A DNA stretch of 42,013 nucleotides from Victivallaceae bacterium (GTDB taxonomy: Bacteria > Verrucomicrobiota > Lentisphaeria > Victivallales > Victivallaceae), in contig JAKIUY010000027.1 of assembly GCA_021647315.1 (NCBI GenBank), positions 1 to 42,013 of the forward strand. Direction: 5' to 3'. Below are positions 25,750-33,710 of the stretch, piece after piece. Position 1 is the first letter of the stretch, and the number at the start of each line of letters is the position of its first letter. The position numbers and the translations under genes are program-made. Below the pieces are notes generated by a model. That model worked only from the letters and a program-made list of their open reading frames with translations. It did no database searches and was not told where the DNA came from.

Positions 25750-26183
25750 GTTTCCGCTGTAGCTCTATTGGAGCCTGCTTTGAGCAGCTTGCCTGATACT
25801 CTTAAGCCGTTATCCAGTTCCTGATAAAAAAGCCGGTAGAGATACTGTTCCCTGTTGACCTGATTGTTTTTCAGATTGTTAATGTATAACCATTTTTCAA
25901 GGTCATTAATTTTAATATCCAAACAGACGACAACCATTCCTCTACTGTTAAATTCTTTAATAGTTTTTTTTGCACTTGTCAGCCATGCCTTATGGTTTGG
26001 GAATAATTGGTTATCAAACTCCTCTTCCGCAACTTGCAACAGGGTTTTGTATTCTTTTGGGGTATACCATGAATAAGCGATAATATTACTGCTGCTATTT
26101 ATACCATAAATAAAATCAATGAGGATTTTTACCGGCAGGCAAAGCAGCTGAATAACGATAGTAAAAATTTTAAGTATAATCAT
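25746..26183 (-). CDS. Hypothetical protein with N-terminal membrane anchor
   Basis: A 145-residue protein beginning with a hydrophobic stretch (MIILKIFTIVIQLLCLPVKI) followed by a soluble, Asn/Lys-rich domain (KEYKTLLQVAEEEFDNQLFP, VVVCLDIKINDLEKWLYINN). Its last 4 bases overlap the end of the DUF2238 gene in convergent orientation. No family recognised. The region upstream is occupied by gene relics. Confidence 0.55.
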   Translation of the reverse strand: MIILKIFTIVIQLLCLPVKILIDFIYGINSSSNIIAYSWYTPKEYKTLLQVAEEEFDNQLFPNHKAWLTSAKKTIKEFNSRGMVVVCLDIKINDLEKWLYINNLKNNQVNREQYLYRLFYQELDNGLRVSGKLLKAGSNRATAET

Positions 26184-26200
26184 AATCTAAACTTTTCCTG

Positions 26201-26272
26201 TTATGCTACAGCCATGCTTTTAACTTCTTTAAATAGAATTTCACCAGGATGTATAGCTTGTATTTCCCCCAT
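26201..26272 (-). pseudogene. HigA-family antitoxin relic
   Basis: A 23-codon frame, MGEIQAIHPGEILFKEVKSM, carries the IHPGEIL signature that opens HigA-type (XRE) antitoxins, then stops after AVA. The helix-turn-helix domain is missing. It follows the HigB-like tail at 26282, the toxin-first order usual for higBA. Confidence 0.5.
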
Positions 26273-26281
26273 TATTTTACC

Positions 26282-26317
26282 TTAGTGGTAGTCGATGATT
26301 TCGATATCGTATAATAT
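26282..26317 (-). pseudogene. C-terminal tail of a HigB/RelE-type toxin
   Basis: Reading on the minus strand to the TAA at 26282-26284 gives ILYDIEIIDYH, matching the usual HigB C-terminus (..VEIVDYH). Sequence further upstream no longer resembles the toxin and runs into the deacetylase pseudogene. Short, so the call depends on this tail plus the adjacent HigA-like start. Confidence 0.45.
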
Positions 26318-26328
26318 AACGCATAACG

Positions 26329-26890
26329 TTATAAATCAAGTGGTGTTTGTCTTTCTCCATATTTATTTATGATGTCACGGATGGAGTTAAACTGCACTTT
26401 CCATGCTGTTGGACTGTAGCCACCCCTCCAGTGTTATAACCACTGGAATTTTGTGTTTCGCACATGCGTCAATTACCATCATGTCTCGTTTAGCGATACC
26501 TTCAGCACTCATTTTCAGTGATGCCAAGGGATCGCCATCGAGGGTGTCGCAACCAGCTTGCAGGAAGAATATATCCGGTTTGGTTGCTTTAATGATTTTA
26601 TCCAAATGCTCTGCTAATGTTGTCAGGAATGTTTTGTCATCGGTCCCTGAATAAAGTTCTATATCAAGGTCACTCTTTTTTTTTTGGTATTGGATAGATA
26701 TTGCCCTGATGCATGGAGAAAGTAAATGTGGTGTTAGCGTCTGCCAGGCAGACCGCGGTACCGTTACCTTGATGGACATCCAGATCTATAACTAAAGCCC
26801 GTTTTATTTTGCCTTCAGATTGTAGAACTCTGATGGCAATTGGCATATCGGCAAAAATGCAGAAGCCTTCTCCTTTATCCGGTTTGGGTT
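26329..26890 (-). pseudogene. Histone deacetylase-like (AcuC/HDAC family) gene, truncated and frameshifted
   Basis: Pieces in two frames, plus a third near the end, combine to an HDAC-family C-terminal two thirds: GEGFCIFADMPIAIRVLQSE, ALVIDLDVHQGNG with the metal-binding DVH, FSMHQGNIYPIPKK, then SDLDIELYSG, IFFLQAGCDTLDGDPLASLK, VVITLEG and GYSPTAWKVQFNSIRDIIN to TAA 26329. The frame breaks at a run of ten A (coding strand; one base too many) and at a GGGG run near 26430. The N-terminal ~120 residues are missing; the cut coincides with a repeat at 26887. Confidence 0.82.
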
Positions 26891-27290
26891 CTGTCAACCC
26901 TTACCTATGGTTACAGACCTGCATACGATGCTGCCGTAATGGCTTACAACAAAGACCTGAAAGAAGATAAAATAGTCAGGCATAAGGTTGTCGGTCTGGA
27001 GAATATTGATAAGGAAAGCACTGAATTCCGTCGCTTTAAACAGATTGTCGAACGGCTGAACCGCACCTACAAATATCATACCAGACCAAGAGCCGGATTC
27101 AAAACATTTGACGGTGCAGTATGCCTTACAGTTCTGTTTGTAGCATTCTGTAACTTTTATGCGTTCGCATTCATCACTGAACGGCGATGTACCGGTTCCG
27201 CTTGAATTATGACGGCGAAATGATACTAAACTACAATTAAACTACTGCTATAAAACTTTCATCTTTTTTCATATCGCCTTTGACACTACC
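26887..27290 (+). mobile_element. Decayed insertion sequence with terminal inverted repeats
   Basis: The left end starts GGTTCTGTCAA at 26887 and the right end is TTGACACTACC at 27280-27290, inverted repeats agreeing at 9 of 11 positions. Inside is the C-terminal half of a DDE transposase. GGTTCTGT is typical of IS6-related element ends (from memory). No matching target duplication was seen, in line with the neighbouring deacetylase gene being cut here. Confidence 0.5.
26919..27212 (+). pseudogene. Transposase C-terminal relic (DDE type)
   Basis: The translated fragment PAYDAAVMAYNKDLKEDKIV to FKQIVERLNRTYKYHTRPRA, then GFKTFDGAVCLTVLFVAFCN is characteristic of the end of DDE transposases (ERLN, then R-GFK, then NF). 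A frameshift near 27160 is needed to continue MRSHSSLNGDVPVPLEL to the TGA at 27210-27212. The N-terminal half is gone; a VTD-coding GTTACAGAC is fused directly in front, with a few codons lost. Confidence 0.75.
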
Positions 27291-27573
27291 ATGCGCTGTC
27301 CCTAGCTTGGACTGCTTTCTAAATAAGAAGATTAGGTGCAAAGACTTTGTCATAACTATAGGTGTTTGGTTGCACATTACAAGCCTTTCGAAAATATTTC
27401 GGTTCATCTAAAGTTTTTCTGTTTTTTGATATGTGAGATTGTAGAGAAAGATTTTTAACTGTAGATTAAGGAACGATTTATTCGCGCACCAAAAAACAGG
27501 AAAAGTTTAGTTGATGAAGCTAATTATGTTAATAAAAGTTTTTTGTGATTTCTATAAATGAGAGGTTTTTAAA
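27291..27573. other. Intergenic region without a recognised gene
   Basis: AT-rich sequence with no coding-like frame. A GAGAGG site lies 7-8 bases before the next ATG. No further structure recognised. Confidence 0.5.
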
Positions 27574-27972
27574 ATGCAGACCATTGAAGTGAAAAGTGGC
27601 AAACACAGTGATATGATTGATATAACCGCGGCCGTAAGGCGCACTGTTCCTGTCGGAATGAATGGAATATGTCATATATTTTGTAAACACACGACTGCCG
27701 GTTTAACCATCAACGAAAATGCTGATCCTGCGGTTTGTGCTGATATTCAGACTGCTCTGGCGCAGTTGGTGCCGTGGAGTCAGACTTTTTCCCGCCATTT
27801 TGAAGGTAACAGCGCGGCGCATCTTAAATCATCGATGATGGGTTTTTCCCAGACGGTTCCTGTGAAAAATGGTGCACTGGTGCTTGGTACCTGGCAAGGA
27901 ATATATTTTTGTGAATTTGACGGGCCGCGTTCGCGGTCAGTTACCGTGCAGTTCATTGCTGAGGTAGAATAG
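27574..27972 (+). CDS. yjbQ: YjbQ-family protein (UPF0047)
   Basis: A 132-residue protein of full family length. Signature segments: FCKHTTAGLTINENADPAV, HFEGNSAAHLKSSMMG and GTWQGIYFCEFDGPRSR, holding the conserved His and Glu residues. Members have been described as having weak thiamine-phosphate synthase activity, hence the common name; the true role is uncertain. AGAGG precedes the ATG. Its stop TAG shares the G with the GTG start of the next gene, so the two are coupled. Confidence 0.88.
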   Translation: MQTIEVKSGKHSDMIDITAAVRRTVPVGMNGICHIFCKHTTAGLTINENADPAVCADIQTALAQLVPWSQTFSRHFEGNSAAHLKSSMMGFSQTVPVKNGALVLGTWQGIYFCEFDGPRSRSVTVQFIAEVE

Positions 27973-28775
27973 TGGATACAGTTAAAAGCGTAGCTATAAA
28001 ATTTATCGCGATATTGTTTCTCTGGATGCTGATTTCTGCCGGTTTTGCTGCTGATGCCGGTTATATTATGTTGAAAAGTGGCAAGAAATTACTTTCCGCT
28101 GAGATATCATCAGACAGTAGCGGTAATATTTTTTATCTGTCTGATGACGGAAAACTGGTTATTCCGAAAGATATGGTAGATTATGTCATTATAAAAAAAC
28201 CGGCGGCCTTTCTTGAGGTTGAACAACTTTTTAAACAGGAGAAATATGATGACGCAGCCGTGCGTTATGCTGGATTAGCAAAAAAGTACAGATTTCTTGG
28301 TTGGTATGCATGTGCACTGGGAGGACAGATAGCAGCGTTGCACCGGCAGGAGAAAAATAGCGAAGCAGAAAAAATTATCAAACCATTGTTGAGTTATAAG
28401 TCAGGTTGTATTGAACATGAACGGCCTTTCCTACTTAATATTTATCGCATTTATGCTGAAATTTTACTTTATGAACAGCGTTATGACGCAATAGTTCCGG
28501 TTATTTATCGATTAAAAAGAGGCGGTGACAGTGAGTTGTCAGCCTGGGCTTTCAATGTTTCTGGAAAACAGCTTTTACGTCAGAAGCAATACCGTGAGGC
28601 GGCACGGGAATTTATTCAGCCGGTACTGCTTTATGACCGTAAAAACCGGCACCGACGTGAATCTTTGCAATTTCTGGTGATAAGTTTGGCAGAATTTGAC
28701 AAAAAACTGAGTAATTTTTATCTAAATCGTTTGAAAAAAGAGTATAATGATAGCATTTTACCAAGTTATCGTTGA
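27972..28775 (+). CDS. Exported TPR-like protein
   Basis: A 267-residue protein starting at GTG 27972, overlapping the yjbQ stop by one base. A signal peptide (FIAILFLWMLISAGFAA) precedes a small beta domain (GYIMLKSGKKLLSAEISSDS) with a repeat of the type seen in secreted PVC proteins, then helical TPR-like units (EVEQLFKQEKYDDAAVRYAG, QQYREAAREF-type patterns). Probably periplasmic. Followed by two hairpins and the channel protein gene, with which it may work. Confidence 0.6.
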   Translation: MDTVKSVAIKFIAILFLWMLISAGFAADAGYIMLKSGKKLLSAEISSDSSGNIFYLSDDGKLVIPKDMVDYVIIKKPAAFLEVEQLFKQEKYDDAAVRYAGLAKKYRFLGWYACALGGQIAALHRQEKNSEAEKIIKPLLSYKSGCIEHERPFLLNIYRIYAEILLYEQRYDAIVPVIYRLKRGGDSELSAWAFNVSGKQLLRQKQYREAAREFIQPVLLYDRKNRHRRESLQFLVISLAEFDKKLSNFYLNRLKKEYNDSILPSYR

Positions 28776-28785
28776 ATTTGTATTT

Positions 28786-28839
28786 TAGCTATGAATGCAC
28801 GAATGAAAAAAATAATATTTATTCGTGCATTCTTAGCTA
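28786..28839. terminator. Long hairpin (19-bp arms) after the TPR gene
   Basis: TAGCTATGAATGCACGAAT pairs with ATTCGTGCATTCTTAGCTA (18 of 19 positions) around a 16-base A-rich loop, and is followed by a T-rich run (GTTTTTGTTTTTTATTAG). It could stop transcription or protect the upstream mRNA end. Confidence 0.6.
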
Positions 28840-28862
28840 AAAGTTTTTGTTTTTTATTAGTT

Positions 28863-28879
28863 CCGGCGATGCCGGTTTT
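28863..28879 (+). terminator. Short GC-rich hairpin with T tail
   Basis: CCGGC, GAT, GCCGG then TTTTGTT: a compact intrinsic-terminator-like hairpin 30 bases before the channel gene. It lies between that gene and the longer hairpin, so it may attenuate read-through. Confidence 0.4.
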
Positions 28880-28905
28880 GTTCACAAAATTATTAAGGAG
28901 TTTTT

Positions 28906-29811
28906 ATGAGCAGGAAAATCAATATTATTTCCAGTCTAGTTATTGTTGTTATTATGTTTATCGGATTAGGATCGACACTTTGTGCTGATGATAAGACGAA
29001 CGGAGTAAGTGATGACAATAGTTCAATGGAGACAAACCTTGAGGCATTGGTTGCTGAAAAAATATTAAAAAAACTCGAGCCGCTTAATCAGATAAGAAAA
29101 GTGAATGCTGAATCGGTTAAAGCTGCAAAATCACAGCGACGCTTTTTTATCTTTTCCGGCGGCCTGCTCGGTTTCCTGGTCTGGGTGTTCCTGCTGGTGA
29201 ATTCCGGTATGGCAGTTTTGTTACTGGCACGGGTACTTGACCATATTCATAAAAGTCGTATTCTGCCTAAAAAACTTATTGATACCATACGGGCTCATTT
29301 GGCGGATGGTGAACTTGGTTTCGCAATTGGCTGCTGTAATGAAAGTGAAGTTCCGTTGGCCAGGATTATGCTGGCTGCCTTCAAGTATATCGAAGATGGA
29401 TTTGATGCGGCCAAAGATGCGATGCACATTGCAGTGAAAACTGAAGAAGAAAAACTATGGAAGCCGATTAAAACCCTGTTGCCATGCGCAATTATCTCAT
29501 TCACAATCGGACTTTGTGGCACGATATTAATGTTGATTACTCTGCTGAAAGATTATGCAGCCAACAGTTCTGTTGGAGCCGGACAGGTACTGGCTTATGC
29601 TTCAGCTCAGGCATGCTATCCATTTATTATCGGTGCTGTCGGTTCATGTATTGTTTTTCTGCTTTTTGTTTATTCTTCAATCAAGGCATCACGCATTGCG
29701 GTTAATACCGAGATGCTCTCTTTTGATATTATTAAAGTATTGCGCGGAGCTGAACTTGTGGATGACGATTTCCCGAAAATCGGGACAATGACCCAGTTAA
29801 TAAATAAATAG
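28906..29811 (+). CDS. MotA/TolQ/ExbB-family proton channel protein
   Basis: A 301-residue inner-membrane protein. An N-terminal signal-like segment (VIVVIMFIGLGSTLCAD) and a periplasmic helical stretch precede the first core helix (LGFLVWVFLLVNSGMAVLLL). A cytoplasmic domain (RILPKKLIDTIRAHLADG, VPLARIMLAAFKY) follows, then two helices LLPCAIISFTIGLCGTILML and YPFIIGAVGSCIVFLLFVYS, the topology of ExbB/TolQ. These subunits use the proton gradient with an ExbD/TolR partner. No exbD gene follows; the next gene is trxB. AAGGAG precedes the ATG. Confidence 0.78.
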   Translation: MSRKINIISSLVIVVIMFIGLGSTLCADDKTNGVSDDNSSMETNLEALVAEKILKKLEPLNQIRKVNAESVKAAKSQRRFFIFSGGLLGFLVWVFLLVNSGMAVLLLARVLDHIHKSRILPKKLIDTIRAHLADGELGFAIGCCNESEVPLARIMLAAFKYIEDGFDAAKDAMHIAVKTEEEKLWKPIKTLLPCAIISFTIGLCGTILMLITLLKDYAANSSVGAGQVLAYASAQACYPFIIGAVGSCIVFLLFVYSSIKASRIAVNTEMLSFDIIKVLRGAELVDDDFPKIGTMTQLINK

Positions 29812-29824
29812 GCAAAAGTTATAT

Positions 29825-30748
29825 ATGGAAAAAGTTGTTATAATAGGTTGTGGTGCTGCGGGGCTTACCGCTGCAATATATGCGGCAAGAGCAAACCTTG
29901 CCCCTGTGGTTGTTACCGGCAGTCTGCCGGGTGGGTTGCTGACCCAGACCACTGATGTGGAAAATTACCCCGGGTTTCCTGAAGCGGTCAATGGTTTTGA
30001 TTTGATGTTTAAATTTCAGCAACAAGCGGAACGATTTGGAACAAAAATGGTAAACGATACCGTAGTGAAAGTTGAACTTGTTGACGGTGGGCCGCACAAA
30101 CTTGAACTGGGATCAGGTGAAGTTATAGAAACAGCTGCATTAATTATTGCGACCGGTGCTTCTCCAAGGTGGCTTAGTTTGCCGTCTGAAGATCGTTTGA
30201 AAAATCACGGTGTTTCAGCCTGTGCAACCTGTGACGGAGCTTTTTACCGTGATGTGCCGGTGGTGGTTATCGGTGGCGGTGATACTGCAATGGAAGAGGC
30301 TAGTTTTTTAACGAAATTTGCCTCAAAGGTGACAGTTGTTCATCGGCGTGATGAGTTGCGTGCTTCGAAAATCATGGCAGACCGTGCGCTGAATAATGAT
30401 AAAATAGAATTTTGCTGGGATTCAGTGGTTGAAGAGGTCTTGGGCGAAACAGAGGTTGAAGGCATCAGAGTTAAGAATCTGAAAACCGGTGAATCCGCTG
30501 TAATTGATTGTGTTGGTTATTTTGCCGCACTTGGTCATGTACCGAGTACACAGATCTTTGCCGGCGTAGTGGATATGGATGACAAAGGATTTATCATCTT
30601 GAAAAACAGCTCCAGTTATACCAATATTGCGGGAGTTTTCGGTGCCGGTGACTGCGCTGATTCAGTTTATCGTCAAGCTGTAACTGCGGCAGGGATGGGT
30701 TGTAAGGCAGCAATTGATGCTGAACGCTGGTTGGCTGATCAGGAATAA
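29825..30748 (+). CDS. trxB: Thioredoxin reductase
   Basis: A 307-residue FAD/NADPH flavoprotein that reduces thioredoxin. FAD-binding GCGAAG at 8-13, LPGGLLTQTTDVENYPGFP, the redox-active CATC at 133-136 (SACATCDGAFYRD), NADPH-binding VIGGGDTAMEEA with HRRDELRAS, and the closing GVFGAGDCADSVYRQAVTAA motif are all present. It starts 13 bases after the channel gene stop. Cytosolic; full length and intact. Confidence 0.95.
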   Translation: MEKVVIIGCGAAGLTAAIYAARANLAPVVVTGSLPGGLLTQTTDVENYPGFPEAVNGFDLMFKFQQQAERFGTKMVNDTVVKVELVDGGPHKLELGSGEVIETAALIIATGASPRWLSLPSEDRLKNHGVSACATCDGAFYRDVPVVVIGGGDTAMEEASFLTKFASKVTVVHRRDELRASKIMADRALNNDKIEFCWDSVVEEVLGETEVEGIRVKNLKTGESAVIDCVGYFAALGHVPSTQIFAGVVDMDDKGFIILKNSSSYTNIAGVFGAGDCADSVYRQAVTAAGMGCKAAIDAERWLADQE

Positions 30749-30753
30749 CCTGA

Positions 30754-30767
30754 TTGAATATTGAATA
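30754..30767. repeat. Heptad pair TTGAATA x2
   Basis: Two in-phase 7-base units 5 bases after the trxB stop. A related ATTGAAT motif recurs at about 30785 and 30813. Confidence 0.45.
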
Positions 30768-30953
30768 CTGCAACGCAGGACAAGCATTGAATTAATCACG
30801 CTCTGCCGTGACATTGAATATCCTCTTTCGCTTAAAATTGATGGCGGACAAGTTAAACGCAGAGTAGCAAAGTCGCAATCAAAAAAAAATGGAAGAATCA
30901 TTTTTTTATTTTTTACATTTGAGTATAAAGAGCCAAATAAACGAACTAAAAAC

Positions 30954-30968
30954 TACCCATAATGGGTA
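30954..30968. promoter_or_regulatory. Short palindrome before the TPR membrane protein gene
   Basis: TACCCAT, A, ATGGGTA: a 7-bp perfect inverted repeat 24 bases before the next start codon, a possible operator in the leader. The rest of 30768-30992 shows no gene. Confidence 0.35.
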
Positions 30969-30992
30969 TAAAAACTAAAGGAATATAAATTT

Positions 30993-31688
30993 ATGGCAAA
31001 GAAAAAAATTGACAAAAAAAGTCTTGATGCGGAAATAACTAATGCGCTTCTGGATGATTTCGATAAGTTTGAAAATTTTGCAATGACGCATTGGAAAAAA
31101 ATTATTGCCGTTGCCTGCATGATTGTAATTGGAGTAGCGGTCTATTCTACTGTCGTAACGATGCAACGCAAGGCTGATGATAAAATGGTTACGACTCTGG
31201 TCAATGCTAAGAAGATTGATGAACTTAAAGTTGCTCTGGAAAAATATCCGGCTTCTGCTGCTTCAATTGGTGCTAGATTGCGGCTTGCTGTACTCTACCG
31301 TGAAGCTAAGCAGTATACCGAAGCGGCAGATGAATTGGTAAAAGTTGCTGCTACTGCCGACATTCCGGCAAACCAGAAATACCGGGCTAAACTTGATATT
31401 GCTTATTTGGATGAGCTGGCAGGTGAACTTGAAAATGCCACCGGTAAATTCAGTGCTGTTGCTTCTGACGCATTTGCTCCGCAAGCCATGAAGTGTGAAG
31501 GTGCTTATTCAGCTGGTCGGATCTATCTTGAACTGAAGAACAATGCAAAAGCAACCCAATATCTTCAGGAAGCGGTAAGTGCAGGTGCGCTGGAAAAGAG
31601 TGGATTTGATCTTGCAACGGATTTGTGGCAACGTCAGGCAAAAGCTCTCCTGCTGATTGTTCCTGCTACAACAATAGCTAAGAAGTAA
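30993..31688 (+). CDS. Membrane-anchored TPR protein (YfgM/TPR_21-like)
   Basis: A 231-residue protein with one inner-membrane helix near the N-terminus (IIAVACMIVIGVAVYSTVV, about 37-55) after a cytoplasmic KK-rich start, then helical TPR-type units (ARLRLAVLYREAKQYTEAAD, AYSAGRIYLELKNNAKATQY). The layout equals YfgM-type proteins that associate with the Sec translocon and periplasmic chaperones in enterobacteria. Role here by analogy only. AAGGAA precedes the ATG by 9 bases. Confidence 0.65.
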   Translation: MAKKKIDKKSLDAEITNALLDDFDKFENFAMTHWKKIIAVACMIVIGVAVYSTVVTMQRKADDKMVTTLVNAKKIDELKVALEKYPASAASIGARLRLAVLYREAKQYTEAADELVKVAATADIPANQKYRAKLDIAYLDELAGELENATGKFSAVASDAFAPQAMKCEGAYSAGRIYLELKNNAKATQYLQEAVSAGALEKSGFDLATDLWQRQAKALLLIVPATTIAKK

Positions 31689-31692
31689 ATTC

Positions 31693-31757
31693 CCCCTGGG
31701 AACACTGAGCCCCAGCTCGGCATTTTTCCCCGGGAGCACAGAGCCCCAGCTCGGCAT
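31693..31757. repeat. Tandem pair of a ~30-bp repeat
   Basis: GAGCCCCAGCTCGGCAT ends both copies (31693-31723 and 31728-31757); the starts CCCCTGGGAACACT and CCCCGGGAGCACA differ at three positions. GAGC / GCTC inside each can pair as a small hairpin. It fills the gap before the trmH-type gene. Confidence 0.8.
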
Positions 31758-31782
31758 AAAGAAAAACAGCGGGAGTCTGTTT

Positions 31783-32547
31783 ATGTTACTGACAAAAAAA
31801 CAGGAATCATTGATTAAATCGTTATATACCCGTCACGGACGCAAAAAAAATAATTTATGCATCTGTGAGGGAAAACGCTGTGTTGCTGATCTACTGATGT
31901 CCAAACCTGAACTGGTAAAGTTTACTGTAATAGCCGAATTAAATCAGAATTCATCACCTGACAATGTTATAAATCCGTTTATCGTCAGTGATCGTAAATT
32001 CAGTGAACTTTCTGCTACCGTTGCATCGCAGGGGATTCTAGCGGTAGTTGAACGTCCTGAACTGATTAGTGCTGACATCGAGCCTGTGGATCCGTTTATT
32101 CTCGTTCTGGACCGTTTAGCCGATCCCGGTAATTTCGGCTCTATTTTGCGCACGGCCAGAGCAATCGGGCTGACTGAAGTCTGGTATACCACCGGTTCGG
32201 TTGATCCGTTCAATGATAAAGTTATTCGTGCCGCCATGGCATCGCAGTTTGTCGTTGGCATGCGCTGTTTCGCCAATCTGAAAGAACTAAGCTGTGAACT
32301 CAGACGTTTCGGTTATGATAAAATATTCCGTACTGACCCGCATCAGGGTGAAAGCTGTTTTGCCTCGGAAGAACTTTTTTCGCATTCAGCAATTATCATC
32401 GGTAATGAAGCTGATGGTGTAGCGTCGCTGGATGGTTCAGTAGATATTCTCATACCAATGTCGGGTAGTGCTGAGTCACTTAATGCCGCCCAAGCCGCAA
32501 CGGTTATTCTTTTCGAATATATCCGCAGGCGTTCGCCTGGTTTATAA
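31783..32547 (+). CDS. TrmH-family (SPOUT) RNA 2'-O-methyltransferase
   Basis: A 254-residue SpoU-type methyltransferase. The N-terminal substrate-binding part opens KKQESLIKSLYTRHGRKKNN and VCEGKR-type sequence (CICEGKRCVADLL). The knotted SPOUT domain shows LVLDRLADPGNFGSILRTAR, IIIGNEADGV and MSGSAESLNAAQAATVILFE, the three conserved motifs that bind AdoMet. It should methylate ribose 2'-OH in rRNA or tRNA; the exact target is not readable. Confidence 0.88.
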   Translation: MLLTKKQESLIKSLYTRHGRKKNNLCICEGKRCVADLLMSKPELVKFTVIAELNQNSSPDNVINPFIVSDRKFSELSATVASQGILAVVERPELISADIEPVDPFILVLDRLADPGNFGSILRTARAIGLTEVWYTTGSVDPFNDKVIRAAMASQFVVGMRCFANLKELSCELRRFGYDKIFRTDPHQGESCFASEELFSHSAIIIGNEADGVASLDGSVDILIPMSGSAESLNAAQAATVILFEYIRRRSPGL

Positions 32548-32644
32548 ACCATAGCGTTTTACAATCTAAAAGCTATTTAAAAGCTGCGCAGTTCAAGACC
32601 TCTTTATGCCGGTCTGACGACCAGCGCTCCCGGTGGGCTATCTT

Positions 32645-32714
32645 CCCAAGCCCCAAGTACCAAGTACCAAGTACCAAGTACCAAGTGCCAAATTTCTAAC
32701 TTCTAACTTCTAAC
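32645..32714. repeat. Ten-unit heptad array overlapping the UDG gene end
   Basis: Ten 7-base units in unbroken phase: CCCAAGC, CCCAAGT, ACCAAGT x4, GCCAAAT, TTCTAAC x3. The array passes from one unit type to another without losing phase. The last three units lie inside the coding end of the uracil-DNA glycosylase gene. Confidence 0.93.
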
Positions 32715-33517
32715 TTATTCATCACCATCTGCAGGTCATTCCAGGCATCACGTTTTGCGGTGTTGTAACGTAGCAGGTAAGCTGGATGGAACGTTGCGAT
32801 TACCGGAATACCTTGATATTCGAACCATTGACCGCGGTTTTTGTTGATTCCGGTACGATTCAGGAGGTATTTCAGTGGGATTGCCCCGAGTAGCACAATT
32901 GCTTTGGGTTTGATCAGTTCAAGCTGCCGGTTGAGGTATGGCAGGCAGCATGCCGCTTCATCATCATGAGGATTACGATTGTTAGGTGGCCGGCATTTGA
33001 CGATATTGGTAATATAAACTTCGGTGCGTGAGTATTTCATGGCCGTAATCATTTTTGTCAACAGGTTGCCCGCATCGCCGACAAACGGGATACCCTGCAT
33101 GTCTTCATGGTAACCGGGGCCTTCACCGATAAACATTAGATCAGCATTGGAGTTACCATCACCGAAAACGACATTTGTTCGATGTTCGCATAGTGGGCAG
33201 CGGGTGCATGCTGTTACAAGTTGGTTTAGTGTTTGTAGATCATATTGATTTAAATCCGGCAATGGTGCTGTTTTTTGCCGTTGTGGAGTTTCATTAACTG
33301 TTGCTGCCAGCATTTGAGTAGAACTTTGTCGTGGCGGTTTATTTGTTGTGGTTCTGGATGGTGGGCACTGATTGGTCGGCTGTTGTACCCGGGGGTGAGG
33401 TCTATCTGTGAAAAATTGCTGGCAAAGTTCCGGTGAAATCGTTGTCCGGCCGCTGTCGGCTTGTGAACTGTTTTTCAGATAGGTGATTATTTCATCAAAA
33501 ATGTCTGGCTTTGCCAT
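32696..33517 (-). CDS. Family 4-type uracil-DNA glycosylase
   Basis: A 273-residue protein; the start at 33517 (MAKPDIFDEIITYLK) is preferred to an upstream ATG at 33625. An N-terminal ~110-residue extension rich in Pro, Thr and Gln precedes the catalytic domain. CTRCPLC gives Fe-S cluster cysteines, further ones lying at KCRPP and AACC. GEGPGYHEDMQGIPFVGDAG is the uracil-binding motif, ITNIVKCRPPNNRNP and TFHPAYLLR the others. It excises uracil from DNA. The final residues NKLEVRS are encoded by the GTTAGAA heptads, an odd C-terminus built from repeat DNA. Confidence 0.9.
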   Translation of the reverse strand: MAKPDIFDEIITYLKNSSQADSGRTTISPELCQQFFTDRPHPRVQQPTNQCPPSRTTTNKPPRQSSTQMLAATVNETPQRQKTAPLPDLNQYDLQTLNQLVTACTRCPLCEHRTNVVFGDGNSNADLMFIGEGPGYHEDMQGIPFVGDAGNLLTKMITAMKYSRTEVYITNIVKCRPPNNRNPHDDEAACCLPYLNRQLELIKPKAIVLLGAIPLKYLLNRTGINKNRGQWFEYQGIPVIATFHPAYLLRYNTAKRDAWNDLQMVMNKLEVRS

Positions 33518-33710
33518 GTTTTTCTCTCGTGTTTTAGTGCGATAATTTTTAAAAGTTATTGTATCATCATAAAAAAAGATTATTGTATAGTTAGTGTCTG
33601 AATAAAAACGCCGTGTAGATAGCAACGTTTTCGTTCAGACTCTAGTTAAGATGGGGATAATATACCCCCAATTGTTTAAGTTGTAAACCTGATTATATGG
33701 AGAAATGGTT

